Shown piece after piece: positions 20,100 to 30,385 of a stretch of DNA of 64,000 bases. Every line of letters begins with the position of its first letter. Position 1 is the stretch's first letter. This stretch comes from Agaricus subrufescens (taxonomy: Eukaryota > Basidiomycota > Agaricomycetes > Agaricales > Agaricaceae). The stretch spans positions 558,001 through 622,000 of the forward strand of contig CM057067.1 of NCBI GenBank assembly GCA_029945375.1, written 5' to 3'. The notes under the pieces are model-generated. The model was not told the DNA's origin. It made no database searches and saw nothing but the letters and a program-made list of their open reading frames with translations. A program made the translations under genes and the position numbers.

Positions 20100-21020
20100 A
20101 TGAACCCTAGCACCAACCCGACCTTCCGCTCCATCGCCATTCCCGTCGACCAAACCATGCACAAAGATTATATCCAGCGCAGGCACTCCACCATAGCCCG
20201 ACGCCGCTATCTCCTCAGGGTCCTGCACGCCATGGCACAACTTCATGAAATAGGAGCCTCCATCATACAGCTAAACAACAACGCCCAGAACATCGCAGGA
20301 TCGGTAATCGCCCCCATCAGACTTTGCGGAGGAGACGAAGGAATCGTAGCCGAACACTTCAACAAAATCCTCGCCGAGCTGCACAAAATAACCACCACCC
20401 ACATCGAATTCAACGCCCACTCCATCGCCTGTCACTCAGTCAGAATGCTCGACGTCTTGGATCGAGTAGGACCTGCCGAAGAACTAGACGCCGCAGACGC
20501 AATCTGCAAACCCTATCGATTGGAACCTGAAACTAGACCCAACACCCCGCCAACCGAAACCATCCCCATTCCTGACCCCACCCCCTTACCTGTCCCGAGG
20601 AGGGAAAACGACCCCATGGACGAAGATTCCGACAAAGAGAACATACGCCCGGCTTCGAGCCGCGTCTCTAACATTCACTCCCCCGATCTAGCCGAAGAAG
20701 CCGACACCCTTCACCGCTATCTGGACTTCATACCAAACGCCACCGTACCCACCGAATTCAAAATGCCCACCACCTATTGTTTCGCCTACAACAACCGATA
20801 CAAATCCCCCGAAGAAAGACTTGCATACTGGAACGTCATCCTCACCGTCTTGTTGATGAAAAAGGGGAAGGACGAAACCTTCAAAGGACTGCCGATACGC
20901 ATCATCGTGGGCGGACGAGACAACGCCCCTCACTTCATCGGTTTCAACGAGAAGACCGACCAATGGATCGTGGCTGACACCAAGAGGAAGCTCTTAAACA
21001 ACCTCCTCGCGCATATCTAA
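20100..21020 (+). CDS. Ty3 accessory ORF4, copy A (A type)
   Basis: 306 residues, between ORF3 and the 3' LTR. Residues 20-145 are mostly helical (RRRYLLRVLHAMAQLHEIG, HIEFNAHSIACHS). A proline-rich linker (ETRPNTPP...PDPTPLPVP) leads to MDEDSDKEN at 173-181 followed by IRP. The C-terminal domain reads LAYWNVILTVLLMKKGKDE, GRDNAPHFIGFNEKT and KRKLLNNL. It is clearly related to the B-type ORF4 of copies B and D but only about a third identical by eye, while the KEN motif and the DNAPHFIG block are nearly invariant. Function unknown. No signal peptide, transmembrane helix or enzyme motif is visible. Confidence 0.75.
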   Translation: MNPSTNPTFRSIAIPVDQTMHKDYIQRRHSTIARRRYLLRVLHAMAQLHEIGASIIQLNNNAQNIAGSVIAPIRLCGGDEGIVAEHFNKILAELHKITTTHIEFNAHSIACHSVRMLDVLDRVGPAEELDAADAICKPYRLEPETRPNTPPTETIPIPDPTPLPVPRRENDPMDEDSDKENIRPASSRVSNIHSPDLAEEADTLHRYLDFIPNATVPTEFKMPTTYCFAYNNRYKSPEERLAYWNVILTVLLMKKGKDETFKGLPIRIIVGGRDNAPHFIGFNEKTDQWIVADTKRKLLNNLLAHI

Positions 21021-21060
21021 TGTCACTTCGATTGGAATCTGAAGCCTGAACGGAGGGTGA

Positions 21061-21352
21061 TGTTACGATCTATTTCCGTTAAGCGTCCCCTGACCCAGGC
21101 CCACATGCTACTGCTCCACACCCATATGCTCGCCTTACCTATTTCGTGTACTTGTTCTCATCGTTAGTCAGACACCTCGGGCATACTTACTCAGCCCGCT
21201 TTCTACTTCTATTATTAGGTAGTCGACTCCTCTATAAGTAGCGTAGTTATACTCTGTATTCCTTACGCTTTACCAACTCGCTATATTCCCTTATTGCTCT
21301 CAAGTCTTTGCCTTAAGTTGCAACCTGAGCTAATCGCTATAAGGTCGTAACA
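21061..21352 (+). repeat. 3' LTR of Ty3 copy A
   Basis: 292 bp, nearly identical to the 5' LTR with about three local differences. A purine-rich stretch GAACGGAGGGTGA (about 21048-21060) directly precedes it and is shared by copies B, C and D; it is the probable polypurine tract for plus-strand priming. Confidence 0.95.
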
Positions 21353-22169
21353 ATAGATCTTTATGTGTTGATATCCTTGCTTTTATCAGCCAGAGAGGGA
21401 TGTACATGTTGAGGAGTAAAATGGCACAAGCCTGTATATAAAACCAGGTCTATAAAGCATAGTCTAGTGAACCAGGCTACATAAATACTTTATTTCAAAC
21501 AGGTCAAATGAGAGTGCAAAGGTTGAGGGAAGGAAAAGTGTTACACTGTGAGATGCTTTTGGTGATCTTGGCTCACACTTAGTAAAAAATATTTTCAGTG
21601 TAATTCAGGTTATTCTGGGTTAATTCCAGGTGTCTTCAGCATAAAACAGATTTCTGAGGCTGAGCTTGCCCCTGAGTTTTAATATGAATCTCTATTTTTA
21701 TATCCTGAAGACCACCAGGAGAATGCCTGGAGAATGCCTGTATAATGCCTGGAGAATGCCTGTATAATGCCAGTGAAAAAGCCATATAATGCTAGAATGG
21801 CAACACATGTATGGCCCAGAACAATGCTGGAATCTCTTGCTCAGGTATTGTTCTAGTACTCTTCCTGAGAATCAACACTTCCAGCTTTGTTCATGACCCC
21901 AAAAAAGCCTGAAATCAATTGCTAATAATCAGAGCTCCTCAGATTCTTTGACCTAAGCTGCTGATATTAATTCTTCCATTCATCCACCCACACTCACTAT
22001 CTCAAACACATAGTGAGAGGTTGCCTATCCTGTGCCACTCTCAGCTTGTAAAGCACAAGCAACAGAAGTGTAGTTATGGCAACCAGCAGCAGCTGCAATA
22101 AACAACAGTTTCAAAGTTGACAACAGTAATTGTTGTGCCAAAGTGTTATATTCTGTTTCCAGAACTTCC
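21353..22169. repeat. spacer holding dispersed repeat R1, copy 1 (about 21560-21930)
   Basis: About 21563-21930 shares blocks with 38558-38775 and 58735-59071: a start GATC...TCA..AGTAAAAAAT, GGTTATTC-x-GGTTAATTCC-x-GGTGT, repeated AATGCCTG motifs, and TTGTTC-x-GTACTCTTCCTGAGAATC. Copy 3 ends TTTTTACTGAGGATC, the reverse complement of the start seen in copies 1 and 2, suggesting inverted termini. No protein is encoded. The rest of the spacer shows nothing I recognise. Confidence 0.5.
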
Positions 22170-22174
22170 CAATC

Positions 22175-22255
22175 TGTTATGATCTATTCTCGTTCCCATC
22201 CCCTGACCCTGGTCCATATGCTATTACTCCACATCCATATGCTTGCCTTGCCTAT
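22175..22255 (+). repeat. 5' LTR fragment of Ty3 copy C
   Basis: The 81 bp TGTTATGATCTATTCTCG... to ...GCCTTGCCTAT match the first part of C's 3' LTR (35406 onward) and differ from B. Copy B begins immediately after. Confidence 0.85.
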
Positions 22256-22569
22256 TGTTACGATTTATTTCTATTATCGGTCCCCTGACCCAGGCCCATA
22301 TGCTACCGCTCCACCACCATATGCCACCATTACTGTATCCGTATATATGTTCTCATGTTTACTCAGCTATGTTCTCACCGTTAGTCAGACACCTCGGGTA
22401 TACTTACTCAGCCCGACTTCTCCTTCTATTATTAGGTAGTCGACTCTTCTATAAGTAGCGTAGTTATACTCTGTATTCCTTACGCTTTACCAACTTGCTA
22501 TATTCCCTTATCGCTCTCAAGTCTTTGCCTTAAGTTGCAACCTGAGCTAATCGCTATAAGGTCGTAACA
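22256..22569 (+). repeat. 5' LTR of Ty3 copy B
   Basis: 314 bp, TGTTACGATTT...CGTAACA, with the same TATA and ACGCTTTACCAA arrangement as copy A. The 5' third is distinct from A and C (CACCACCATATGCCACC region), marking a subfamily. Confidence 0.9.
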
Positions 22570-22649
22570 TTTGGTAAAGCGTCGTAAAGCTCACCTTGCA
22601 GGAAGACCTCTAGTCATTGAGGCAGGAAACCACGAAGGCTCTATAGTAT

Positions 22650-23778
22650 ATGAGCACGGACGACACCGACCAGCTAGGAATCGATTTTGAAACCCTATTC
22701 TACGAAGGGCACCGAACCGGAAACAGATTTGAACCCCTCAGACAAGAGGAAGAACAGGACCAGTCATCAGAAAACGAGGAACCAGAAGAACACGAACCCG
22801 AAGGACCAGAACCAGTAGCCGTAGCGCCAAACACACCACTCGACGAAGAACTCAACCGACTAGCTAAGGAACTCGAAGAACTCGAACTCAAAGAAATGGC
22901 GACCAGCACCACCGAACCCAGAACCAAGATCGACCACAAAGCCCTCATCGACCCCGGATACTTCGAGGGAGACAGAAAGAAATTCAACGACTGGTGGAGA
23001 GGAATAGAAGTATACCTTACCTTCCACCAATATCAAGATTCGAACTCCAAGATCCTCATCGCCACCAACCGTCTCCGCGGAGAAATCCCGGGATGGTTCG
23101 CTAAACATTGGGAGGACAAGGTTATCAAATCCGACGACACCGCAGACTGGAACACTTTTTCTCAGGAAATAGTAGACGCTTTCTCACCCGGAAACGAAAA
23201 GGAGATCGCCAAAGAAAAGATCGAAACGTACAAGCAAGGAAACACCCACACCAATGACTTCCTGGTCAAATTCACCGCTCTCATTAGTCAATCTGGAACC
23301 AACGAGGACCACGCGCTTTATCTTTTAAAAAACCATACCAGACCCGACATCATTCACACCATATTGGGATACCCACCGTCCTCTATTCCCACCTCTCTCA
23401 AAGGATGGATCGCTGCCATAGGATCTGTCGGAAAAGGATGGGAATCTACCGAAAAGCGAAGAAACGATCAACGCACCGCCACAGGGCGTCACTTATGGAG
23501 GAAATGGACAACCCATGGAAATAGGAGCCAGAAAGCTGGAATGGGATGCAAACGGAAGGCCGAAATGCCTCAAATGCGGAAAGTTCGGACACATTAAGAA
23601 GGAATGCCGAGGAGGATCGGGAAGATCCAACATCGAATGCTATAATTGTGGCAAACCCGGCCACATCGCCAAAGTATGCCGAAGCCCCAAGAAACAAACC
23701 AAGATTCGCGCTATTACCACCGGAGAAGAAGGAACAGCCGAAGAAACTCAACAGGATTTTCCCAAAGGTTCGGAGTAG
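22650..23778 (+). pseudogene. gag: Ty3 copy B gag, frameshifted
   Basis: The reading frame from 22650 (MSTDDTDQLGIDFETLFYEG) matches A through the capsid region, then leaves frame near 23486 where B has one extra base (ACAGGGCGTCAC against ACGGGAGTCAC in A). The two CCHC knuckles continue in the +1 frame (23515-23778). Without the extra base it would be a normal Gag. The N-terminal half differs from A much more than the knuckle region does. Confidence 0.85.
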
Positions 23779-23810
23779 GCACGAACTCACGAACCAATGT
23801 ATCTAGCCGT

Positions 23811-26800
23811 ATGAGAAATCGATATGTTTGCCCTCAGAAACGACTAGGAGTGCAGGAGTTAATACTCAAACCGGAAATCACCAAACCCAATGGAGAAACG
23901 TTCCAAGCCAAAACCATGCTCGACTCAGGATGCACCCACACTTGTATCGACAAACGAACCGTCCATAAACAGAAAATCCCCACCCATAAACTCGACCATC
24001 CCATCCAAGCAACCAACGCCGACGGAACCCCGAGCGGAAAAGAACCCATCACCAAATTCGTCAACCTGGATCTAAACATAGAAGGACACCAAGAAACTAT
24101 CGACGCGGTCGTAGCCGAACTGGACTCGGCGGACATCTTCATTGGACATGATTGGTTAACCAAACACAACCCGGAAATCGACTGGAATCGAGGAACTGTA
24201 ACCTTCTCAAGATGCCCACCCGAATGCTCAATCAGACACACCAACTTCTCACTGCCGGAACACCTACGACGCCTCCAAACCAAATGGGAAGACTTCGAAG
24301 AAGAAAAAGAACCCGACCCGACCAACCCCCTAGACCTACCTGAATACATGAGACCGTACACCCACCTCTTCAACAAAAAGAACTTCGACAAACTACCGAA
24401 ACGAACCCAATGGGACCACGAGGTCAACCTACTCCCGGACGCCCCAAATGAAATCGACGCAAAGGTCTACGAAATGACTCCGAAGGAGGAAATCGAGCTC
24501 AATAAATTCCTGGATGAAAACCTCGCCACCAAGCGCATCAGACCGTCCAAAAGCCCTTACGCAGCCCCCTGCTTCTTTGTACCCAAAAAAGACGGCTCAC
24601 TAAGGCTATGCCAGGACTATCGCAAACTCAACTCGGTTACCATAAAAGACAAGACCCCCCTGCCACTAATCAGCGAAGTCATCGGGAAATTAAAACACGC
24701 CAAATATTTCAACAAACTCGACATCATCTGGGGATATAACAATGTACGAATCAGAGAAGGAGACGAATGGAAAGGAGCTATCCTCACCAACAGAGGTCTT
24801 TTCGAACCAACGGTCATGTTCTTCGGAATGTGCAACTCACCAGCCACTTTCTCTCGCTGGATGACCACCATTTTCAGAGAAATGATCCAGGACGGTTCCC
24901 TGTCAACTACATAGACGATTTCGCCATTCCTGCCGACTCACTCCCTGAACTAGAAGAACGGACATTGCGATTCCTAAAAATAGCGGACGAAAACAACCTA
25001 TGCTTCAAACGAACCAAGTGCGAGTTTAATGCAACCAAGATCTCGATGCTAGGAACGGTTATAGGAGATGGTCAAGCAAGCATGGAAACTGAAAAAGTCG
25101 AATCGGTCCGAAACTGGAGAACCCCAACCTGCGTAAAGGATGTCGAACGGTTTATCGGCTTCGCAAACTTCTACAGGCGTTTTATTCAGGACTTTAGCAC
25201 TCTCGCTGCGCCGCTCAATGCCTTGAAGGGAGGTAAGATCCCAAAACCATGGAAATGGACCTCCGAGGAACAAAACGCTTTCGAAGCCATCAAAACCGCC
25301 ATTACCAACGAACCCGTCCTAGCTCTACCAGACAACGAAGGAAAATTCAGACTCGAGACCGACGCATCCAACGTAGGAATCGGAGCAGTCTTATCCCAGG
25401 AACAAGAAGGAAAATGGCACCCTGTCGCTTTCATGTCCAAAGCCCTCACCGACGCAGAAAAGAACTACGAGATTTACGACAAAGAACTCCTTGCCATAGT
25501 CAAAGCAATCAAGAACTGGAGACACTATCTACTAGACGCCAAACATCAATTCGAAATCTGGACCGACCACGAAAACCTCAAATACTTCCGCGAACCACAA
25601 AAACTAAATGCCCGCCAGGCCCGATGGTATCTCATGCTCCAAGAATATGATTACTTACTCCGACACGTCCCTGGCAAAACCAACGTCAAAGCCGACATCC
25701 TATCCAGACTCTTCCGACACGAGAATCCCGAGGAAGAAACCCAAATCGAGATGTTCAAAGACCGCATGATAATCAGAACCCTATCCGAATTACCCACGTC
25801 GCTAGAAATAACCCTCCTCCAGAACCGAAACTTCAGCATCTCCACGGACTCCCACATCTTAAACGCAATCCGAAACTCCCCGAAACCCGAACACCGCGTA
25901 ACTCAGGAGAAAAGCAAACGACCTGAACTATTTTGGGAAGAAAATGGAATCACCTATCGAAATGGAAAAATCTACGTCCCAGACGAACCGAAACTTCGAG
26001 AAACTATTCTACTCGACCACCATAATCCACCCGACATCGGACACCCCGGAACTTACCGCATGCTCGAACTCCTAAAACGAACCTTCTGGTGGCCGACCAT
26101 CAAGACTGACGTCAAACGATTCGTGAAAGGATGCACGGAATGCCAAAGGAACAAGATCATTCGTCAACCAGGTCACATCGCACTCAACCCACTACCGATC
26201 CCCGAACTCCCCTGGCAGGAAATCTCCATTGACATGATCGGACCCTTACCTAAATCCGAGGAACACGACGCCATACTAGTCATAGTCGATCGATTTTCCA
26301 AAATGATTCACCTTATCCCCACCGAAACCTCTCTCACATCAAAACAGCTAGCTGAAATCTACAAGAAAGAAGTCTGGCGCATTCATGGAATTCCCAAGCG
26401 TATTATTAGCGACCGAGGACCCCAGTTTGCATCAAAATTCATGAAAGAACTCTGCACTGCGCTAGGTATCGAAAGAAACCTATCCACCGCATACCACCCG
26501 CAAACCGATGGACAAACGGAAAGGATTAACCAAGAAGTGGAATCATACCTACGCAACTTCGTCAACTACAAACAAAACGACTGGGCAAAATGGCTTCCCA
26601 CCGCCGAATTCCAGTACAACGACAAAACCCACGCTGCCACCAAACAAACCCCGTTCTTCTTGACATATGGAACTCACCCTTGGAAAGGAAACCTCACCGT
26701 TGACTCGGCAAACCCACTCGCCAGCGAATTCGCCTCGGAACTAGCGAAAACCCGAGAAGAAGCCCGAAACGCTCTGGAAGACTACAACCAAACCATGTCT

Positions 26801-27262
26801 GAAAGAGGAAACCTGAAACGGCAGAAACCTTCCCTATCCAAAGGAGATCTCGTCTTCCTAGAAGCAAGTAACATACGATCAAACCGCCCTTCCGGAAAAA
26901 TGGACAACAAAAGATACGGCCCCTTCGAAATTCTAGAACCAGTTGGAAACACCTCGTTCCGCCTAAAATTACCTGAAACATGGGCAATCCACGACGTCTT
27001 CCATTCTTCTCTCCTCACCAAATTCAACGAACCCGAGTTCAACTGTCAAAAGACTCCACCTCCACCCCCCCCGGATATTATTAACAACGAAGAAGAATAC
27101 GAAGTTGAGGAAATCCGAGGACACCGAAAGAAAGGCCGAGGCACACAATACCTGGTACACTGGAAAGGATACGACAACTCCGAGGACACATGGCAATCCG
27201 CAGCAGATCTTGAGAACGCCAAGGATATCCTGGACAAGTACCGAACCGACAACAACCTATAA
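23811..27262 (+). pseudogene. pol: Ty3 copy B pol, frameshifted in RT
   Basis: Same domain order as copy A. A one-base deletion near 24900 (TCCCTGTC against TCACTAGTC) shifts the frame just upstream of YIDD, so the RT is cut. The second half is open from 24767 to 27262 and keeps RNase H, integrase (HHCC, DDE), GPY/F and chromodomain. Protease to RNase H is almost identical to A, while the integrase linker differs (LRTLSEIPTSLETTML in A, IRTLSELPTSLEITLL in B). The mini-ORF with ATGA overlap precedes the start (23797-23814). Confidence 0.85.
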
Positions 27263-27322
27263 AAGGAATATCAGTTCTCTGCCAACGGTATAGCATTCGT
27301 CTATTGGTTCGAAGAAGACATC

Positions 27323-27736
27323 ATGAGCTCTCAACAAAACACCGCCAACTCCACCGACCGCGAGGCCTACCACAACCTCATCATCGATTCGTTCCGCAGT
27401 TCCGCCAAGCGTGAGCTGCTGGAAATCCTCGCGGCTATAACCGACGTTGACAACCGCTACGCACACACCTACTTCCCCCTCGTACTCGACCGACCCACCG
27501 GAGTAAATGCTCCGACCACCGAGGAGAGAGACCATATGACCAAGGTCATGAGGACGGAGAGAATGCTGATAAGGAAGATCAGAGCTAAATTAGAAGCGAT
27601 GGAAAACGATTTGGTAGATCTCACCAAGGAGATAAACCCAAACGCCCTCGGATGGGCCGCTAACGGAGGAACGTGGGAGAACGGATGGGTACCACAGGAA
27701 GTACCACAGGACGATGAAAACAATCAGCAACAGTAA
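27323..27736 (+). CDS. Ty3 accessory ORF3, copy B
   Basis: 137 residues, open. It shares with copy A the EAYHNLIIDSFRSSAKREL block, TDVDNRYAHTY, the charged helix (MTKVMRTERMLIRKIRAKLE) and the GWAANG...NNQQQ end, with substitutions spread between them. Preceded by TATAAAAGG at 27258. It stays open although gag and pol of this copy are frameshifted, as expected for a young copy. Confidence 0.75.
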   Translation: MSSQQNTANSTDREAYHNLIIDSFRSSAKRELLEILAAITDVDNRYAHTYFPLVLDRPTGVNAPTTEERDHMTKVMRTERMLIRKIRAKLEAMENDLVDLTKEINPNALGWAANGGTWENGWVPQEVPQDDENNQQQ

Positions 27737-27856
27737 ATAGTTGCCTAATCGGGAGGAGGAAAGTAATATAAAACCCAACCCGTTTGTCGCTCTTTTTCAT
27801 CCAACCTGCCCAACATTTCTCTCTCAAAGTACATCCCTCTTCTCGAAGCTCTAGTT

Positions 27857-28795
27857 ATGAACTCCTCCGCCCAACCCTCTGTTTCCACTGCCCAACCCTC
27901 CATTCCCCCTCACGTCCACCCCCTCTTTGATCAACGCCCTCACGAAGATTACCTCTCCTCCGTCTACAACATCAACGAACGCCGCACCCACCTCCTCAGA
28001 CTCCTCCACGCCTTGGGATACACCCGCAACCTAGGAAAAACCCTGCACGAGACCGCCACCAACATACACACCACTTGCCTCACCGCCGTACAACCGATCC
28101 GTACCGTCATCGGACATGATGACGACTTCCACACTGAATTCGGAGCCGTCATGAAGAATCTCGCCCACATCATTCCCATGAACATCGAATATCGTTCCCA
28201 CAAAATGTGCTGCGCCATTATCGACCACCTCCGCGCTCTCCCTGACGTAGGAAATGAAGAAACCCGAAACGCCGCCAAACGAATGATCGATACCTATCAG
28301 AAGTTCGCCCCCACCAGACCCGCTTCCCCAGAACCCGAACAGGAACCCGAAGAACCTCTCCCAGTCCCCAACTACACCACCGTCATGCGCGATCGGATGG
28401 ATGAAGATTCCGATAAGGAAAATATTCCCCCCGCACCGACCAAGCAAGTCAAAGTTTGCAACATCGCCGACCCCGACATTCTCGATGAAATGATCAAATT
28501 GAAAACCTATCTCCGACACATTCCCCCATTCGCCAACCCTACCGAATTTGCCATTCCCTTCAACTACACCTTTGCTCACGGTGGAGAAATCGAATATCGC
28601 CCCGCATACTGGACCGTCATACTCTCCGCATTGTTGAAAAACTACGGTACTGAAGACCGATACAAAGGAGAACAAGTCCGCTACGTCAAATCCGGCAACG
28701 ACAATGCCCCCCACTTTATCGGTTGGAGCGAAAAGACCAACAAGTGGATAATCGCCGATAAGAAGGCCAAATTACTCCTCGCGCTCACCGATTGA
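27857..28795 (+). CDS. Ty3 accessory ORF4, copy B (B type)
   Basis: 312 residues, open. N-terminal helical region with ERRTHLLRLLHALGYTRNLG, ATNIHTTCLTAVQPIRTVIG and NIEYRSHKMCCAIIDHLRAL; linker with repeated E-P pairs; MDEDSDKEN followed by IPP; C-terminal SGNDNAPHFIGWSEKTNKW and KKAKLL. Closest to the copy D protein and far from A and C, in contrast to the near-identity of the protease-RT region of A and B. Function unknown; no membrane segment. Confidence 0.75.
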   Translation: MNSSAQPSVSTAQPSIPPHVHPLFDQRPHEDYLSSVYNINERRTHLLRLLHALGYTRNLGKTLHETATNIHTTCLTAVQPIRTVIGHDDDFHTEFGAVMKNLAHIIPMNIEYRSHKMCCAIIDHLRALPDVGNEETRNAAKRMIDTYQKFAPTRPASPEPEQEPEEPLPVPNYTTVMRDRMDEDSDKENIPPAPTKQVKVCNIADPDILDEMIKLKTYLRHIPPFANPTEFAIPFNYTFAHGGEIEYRPAYWTVILSALLKNYGTEDRYKGEQVRYVKSGNDNAPHFIGWSEKTNKWIIADKKAKLLLALTD

Positions 28796-28830
28796 TGCTT
28801 CTCGGTGCTCGAAGCCTGAACGGAGGGTGA

Positions 28831-29144
28831 TGTTACGATCTATTTCTATTATCGGTCCCCTGACCCAGGCCCATATGCTACCGCTCCACCACCATATGCC
28901 ACCATTACTGTATCCGTATATATGTTCTCATGTTTACTCAGCTATGTTCTCACCGTTAGTCAGACACCTCGGGTATACTTACTCAGCCCGACTTCTCCTT
29001 CTATTATTAGGTAGTCGACTCTTCTATAAGTAGCGTAGTTATACTCTGTATTCCTTACGCTTTACCAACTCGCTATATTCCCTTATCGCTCTCAAGTCTT
29101 TGCCTTAAGTTGCAACCTGAGCTAATTGCTATAAGGTCGTAACA
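28831..29144 (+). repeat. 3' LTR of copy B, fused to copy C
   Basis: 314 bp, nearly identical to the 5' LTR of B but followed directly by the PBS and leader of copy C. It therefore serves as B's 3' LTR and C's 5' LTR at once. Confidence 0.9.
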
Positions 29145-29222
29145 TTTGGTAAAGCGTCGTAAAGCTCACCTTGCAGAAAGACCTCTAGTCATTGAGGCAG
29201 GAAACCACAACAGGCTCAGTTT

Positions 29223-30353
29223 ATAAGCACAGATGACACAGAACTATTCGGAATGGACTTTGAAACACTCTTCTTTGAAGGACACCGAAACGGAAACAGA
29301 TTTGAACCCCTCAGACATGAGGAAGACCAGGAAACAGAACCCCCATCTGAGAATAACGAGCAGGAACCAGACGAACCCGACCCAGAACAAATACCAAAGA
29401 ACACACCACTCAACGAAGACCTAAACCGACTAGCAAAAGAACTCGAAGAACTAGAACTAAGAGAAATGGCAAGCAACAACACCGAAACCAAACCCGCCAA
29501 CGCAATAAATCACAAGGATGGCATGGAACCAGGATTTTTCCATGGAGATAGGAACAAATTTAATGACTGGTGGAGAGGAATGGAAATCTTCCTCAAGTTT
29601 AGCAAATATGAAGACGCAGATTCGAAGATACTCCTTGTCACCAATCGCCTGAGAGGAGAGATCCCCGGATGGTTCGCCAAACAATGGGAAAACAAGATCA
29701 TCAAAGGAGATGATACCGCAGATTGGAAAGTTTTTGCTGAAGAAATCGTGGACGCCTTCTCCCCCGGAAACAAACAGCAGATCGCTAAAGATAAGATCAA
29801 ATCTTTCAAACAAGGAAACCTTCACACCAACAACTTCCTTGTCAAATTCACCGCTCTCGTCCATCAATCCAGATCTAGCGAAGACCACGCGCTCTACCTC
29901 TTGAAACAACACACCAGATCAGATGTTATCCACACCATTTTGGGATACCCCCCAAATGCCATTCCCACCACCCTCAAAGGATGGATCGCTGCCATAGGAT
30001 CCGTAGGAAAAGGATGGGAAGACACTGAAAGACAATGGAGCAACCACCGCACTGCAACTGGAGTAACTTACAGAGGAAACGGACAACCCATGGAGATCGG
30101 AGCCAGAAAACTGGAATGGTCCACGGATGGAAAGCCCAAATGCCTTAAATGCGGCAAATTTGGCCATATCAAGAAGGAATGCCAAAACGGAGGATTCAAA
30201 TCCAACATCGAGTGCTATAATTGTGGCAAACCAGGCCACATTGCCAAAGTCTGCCAAAGCCCCAAGAAACAAACCAGAATTTGCGCCATCACCACCTGAG
30301 AAGAAGGAACTGCCGAAGAAACCCAACAGGATTTTCCCAAAGGTTCGGAGTAG
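29223..30353 (+). pseudogene. gag: Ty3 copy C gag, start lost and TGA stop
   Basis: Aligned with A, the start codon is ATA (29223-29225) instead of ATG. The frame is open from there, including capsid region and both CCHC knuckles, until TGA at 30297-30299 where A has GGA. The original stop TAG is at 30351-30353. C is closer to A than to B along the whole gene, with many G-to-A and C-to-T differences. Confidence 0.85.
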
Positions 30354-30385
30354 GCATGAACTCACGAACCAATGTACCTAGCCAT

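Larger units (their letters stand above)
14514..21352 (+). mobile_element. Ty3/gypsy chromovirus copy A, full length and open
   Basis: LTRs at 14514-14804 and 21061-21352 flank gag, pol and two further ORFs. The 5-bp target duplication ATAGA lies at 14509-14513 and 21353-21357. The LTRs differ at only a few positions (around the TTATCGTCC/TTAAGCGTCC site, GGTCC/GGCCC, TTATCGC/TTATTGC), so insertion was recent. All four ORFs are open. Each LTR starts TGTTACG and ends CGTAACA. Integrase after RT and a C-terminal chromodomain place it among chromoviruses. It has the best claim to autonomy of the copies in the window. Confidence 0.95.
22256..29144 (+). mobile_element. Ty3 chromovirus copy B, nested in the LTR of copy C
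   Basis: LTRs of 314 bp at 22256-22569 and 28831-29144 differ at about three C/T positions. The internal region has the same gene order as A. Two single-base indels break it: one extra base in gag (about 23486) and one missing base in pol just before the YIDD motif (about 24900). No target duplication is found: CCTAT before, TTTGG after. That fits loss of the remaining C LTR by recombination. Confidence 0.9.

Noticed and set aside
19567..21020. Envelope gene in ORF3/ORF4 position
   Set aside because: No signal peptide, membrane segment or cysteine-rich ectodomain.
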